The position numbers and the translations under genes are program-made. Source: Chryseobacterium shigense (lineage in GTDB: Bacteria; Bacteroidota; Bacteroidia; Flavobacteriales; Weeksellaceae). Taken from it: a stretch of 64,000 nt of DNA. A model generated the notes under the pieces. That model had not been told where the DNA came from, searched no databases, and saw only the letters and a program-made list of their open reading frames with translations. The DNA is taken from positions 496,001 through 560,000 of the forward strand of contig NZ_JACHLC010000001.1 of the NCBI RefSeq assembly GCF_014207845.1, read 5' to 3'. Below, in pieces: positions 63,212-64,000 of this stretch (position 1 is the first letter of the stretch; each line of letters opens with the position of its first letter).

Positions 63212-63816
63212 TGTAAAAGGAAATTTTTGATGATAACCTCTCCATCAGGAGTTAAAATGCTTTCAGGATGGAACTGTACGCCGTGAACATCATAGGTTTT
63301 ATGCTGCAATGCCATAATCATCCCATCTTTATCTACCGCGGTAATTTCCAGCTCTTCCGGAAAACCTTCAGGATTTACTGCCCAGCTGTGATACCTTCCC
63401 ACTTCTATTCCCGAAGACAGGTTCTTAAAAATCTTGGTATTTTCCTTAACCAGTTCGGCAGAAGTTGCCACCCCATGGAAAATTTCTGAGAGATTGATCA
63501 GGCTTCCTCCAAAAGCCTCCGCAATGGCCTGCTGCCCGAGACACACTCCCAGAATACTTTTCGTAGGAGCATATTCTCTGATGAGGTTCAGCAGAATGCC
63601 TGCTTCTTCCGGAATTCCCGGGCCAGGGGAAAGAATAATTTTATCATATTTCCCGATCTCTTCCAGAGTGATCTGATCATTTCTTACAACATCCACTTCC
63701 TGTCCCAGAATTTTTTCAATGATCTGAACCAGGTTATAGGTAAAACTGTCATAGTTATCGAAAACGAGGACTTTCAGTTGTTCGTTAGAAGCTGGTGTAT
63801 TTATATCGCTGTTCAT
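63208..63816 (-). CDS. trpG: anthranilate synthase component II (glutamine amidotransferase)
   Basis: TrpG supplies ammonia from glutamine for anthranilate synthesis. The 202-residue class I amidotransferase has the nucleophile motif GVCLGQQAIAEAFGG, the early VFDNYDSFTYNLVQIIEKILG, SPGPGIPEEAG, and the His-Glu pair in GVQFHPESIL. It is a separate protein here, not fused to TrpD or TrpE, and follows trpE by 56 bases. Confidence 0.97.
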   Translation of the reverse strand: MNSDINTPASNEQLKVLVFDNYDSFTYNLVQIIEKILGQEVDVVRNDQITLEEIGKYDKIILSPGPGIPEEAGILLNLIREYAPTKSILGVCLGQQAIAEAFGGSLINLSEIFHGVATSAELVKENTKIFKNLSSGIEVGRYHSWAVNPEGFPEELEITAVDKDGMIMALQHKTYDVHGVQFHPESILTPDGEVIIKNFLLH

Positions 63817-63872
63817 TTTTTTGTTTTTTATTGTTTGATAAAAGTGATTGGTTGCCGGTTCTCAGTTGTTTT

Positions 63873-64000
63873 TTAATTCATTACTAATTTACCAGCTTTG
63901 TCAACTGCTTTTTTCAATGCATTTAATTTGTTGTTGACTTCCTGCAGTTCACTTTCAGGGATGGATTTTGCGACCAGTCCGGCTCCGGCCTGATAATAAA
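63873..64000 (-). CDS. trpE: anthranilate synthase component I, C-terminal end only
   Basis: The window ends inside this gene. The last 41 codons on the minus strand read YYQAGAGLVAKSIPESE and continue to a TAA at 63873. QAGAG-VA-S-PE-E is the conserved end of chorismate-binding TrpE, and trpG follows directly, which supports TrpE over other members of the family such as PabB. The operon promoter and any leader lie outside the window. Confidence 0.9.
   Translation of the reverse strand, partial: YYQAGAGLVAKSIPESELQEVNNKLNALKKAVDKAGKLVMN

Noticed and set aside
1..64000. Prophage, integrative element or insertion sequence
   Set aside because: I found no transposase, integrase, phage structural or plasmid gene, and no tRNA-linked attachment site anywhere in the window.

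Overview
The window looks like a chromosomal segment of a flavobacterium, most likely Chryseobacterium or a close Weeksellaceae relative. The evidence is an AT-rich genome, no Shine-Dalgarno-like spacers, TAnnTTTG-type promoter boxes, gliding genes gldF and gldG, several proteins with type IX secretion (T9SS) C-terminal signals, and a secreted protein-glutaminase whose residues I recognise from Chryseobacterium proteolyticum. I see no tRNA, rRNA, CRISPR array, prophage or insertion sequence.

Left part (1-27 kb): the end of an alpha/beta hydrolase, ribosomal protein L19, a T9SS phosphatase with three SKICH-like repeats, a YwqK/MORN-type repeat protein, and the two subunits of a 3-oxoacid CoA-transferase separated by an opposite-strand ABC exporter. 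From 10.6 to 18.4 kb lies a set of exported glycan enzymes (GH20 hexosaminidase, glycosylasparaginase, GH2 beta-mannosidase) that together match lysosomal-style breakdown of the N-glycan core, with cutC and a GxxExxY protein between them. An AEC transporter broken by a one-base frameshift, priA, a PBP4-type dacB, a T9SS M1 aminopeptidase and a T9SS adhesin-like protein follow.

Middle part (27-38 kb): a JmjC/cupin protein and kbl, a HemJ-like protein, gldFG, a serine hydrolase, a run of orphan genes including a SUKH-family protein, and an Rrf2 regulator beside a TauE/SafE permease. A 27-bp palindromic site between the Rrf2 and TauE genes recurs with two mismatches on the promoter of the distant JmjC gene, so the two probably share a regulator.

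Heme region (38.3-48 kb): a TonB receptor, HmuY-like lipoprotein, HmuTUV ABC transporter, SAM methyltransferase and HemS-type protein form one operon, followed by a ChaN-like protein. A T9SS-secreted protein is divergent from it, with Fur-box-like palindromes between them. I propose it as a new secreted heme or hemoglobin-binding component.

Right part (48-64 kb): a TPR/HTH membrane regulator, a secreted peptide-deformylase-like protein with Asp in place of the metal-binding Cys, a NERD protein, a peroxide-response operon (nitroreductase-ohrR-ohr) with a recognisable OhrR-like operator, protein-glutaminase, an AraC regulator, lipB and a trp operon (trpE-G-D-C-F-orphan-B-A) whose trpB-trpA spacer holds a heptamer array able to fold into a long hairpin.
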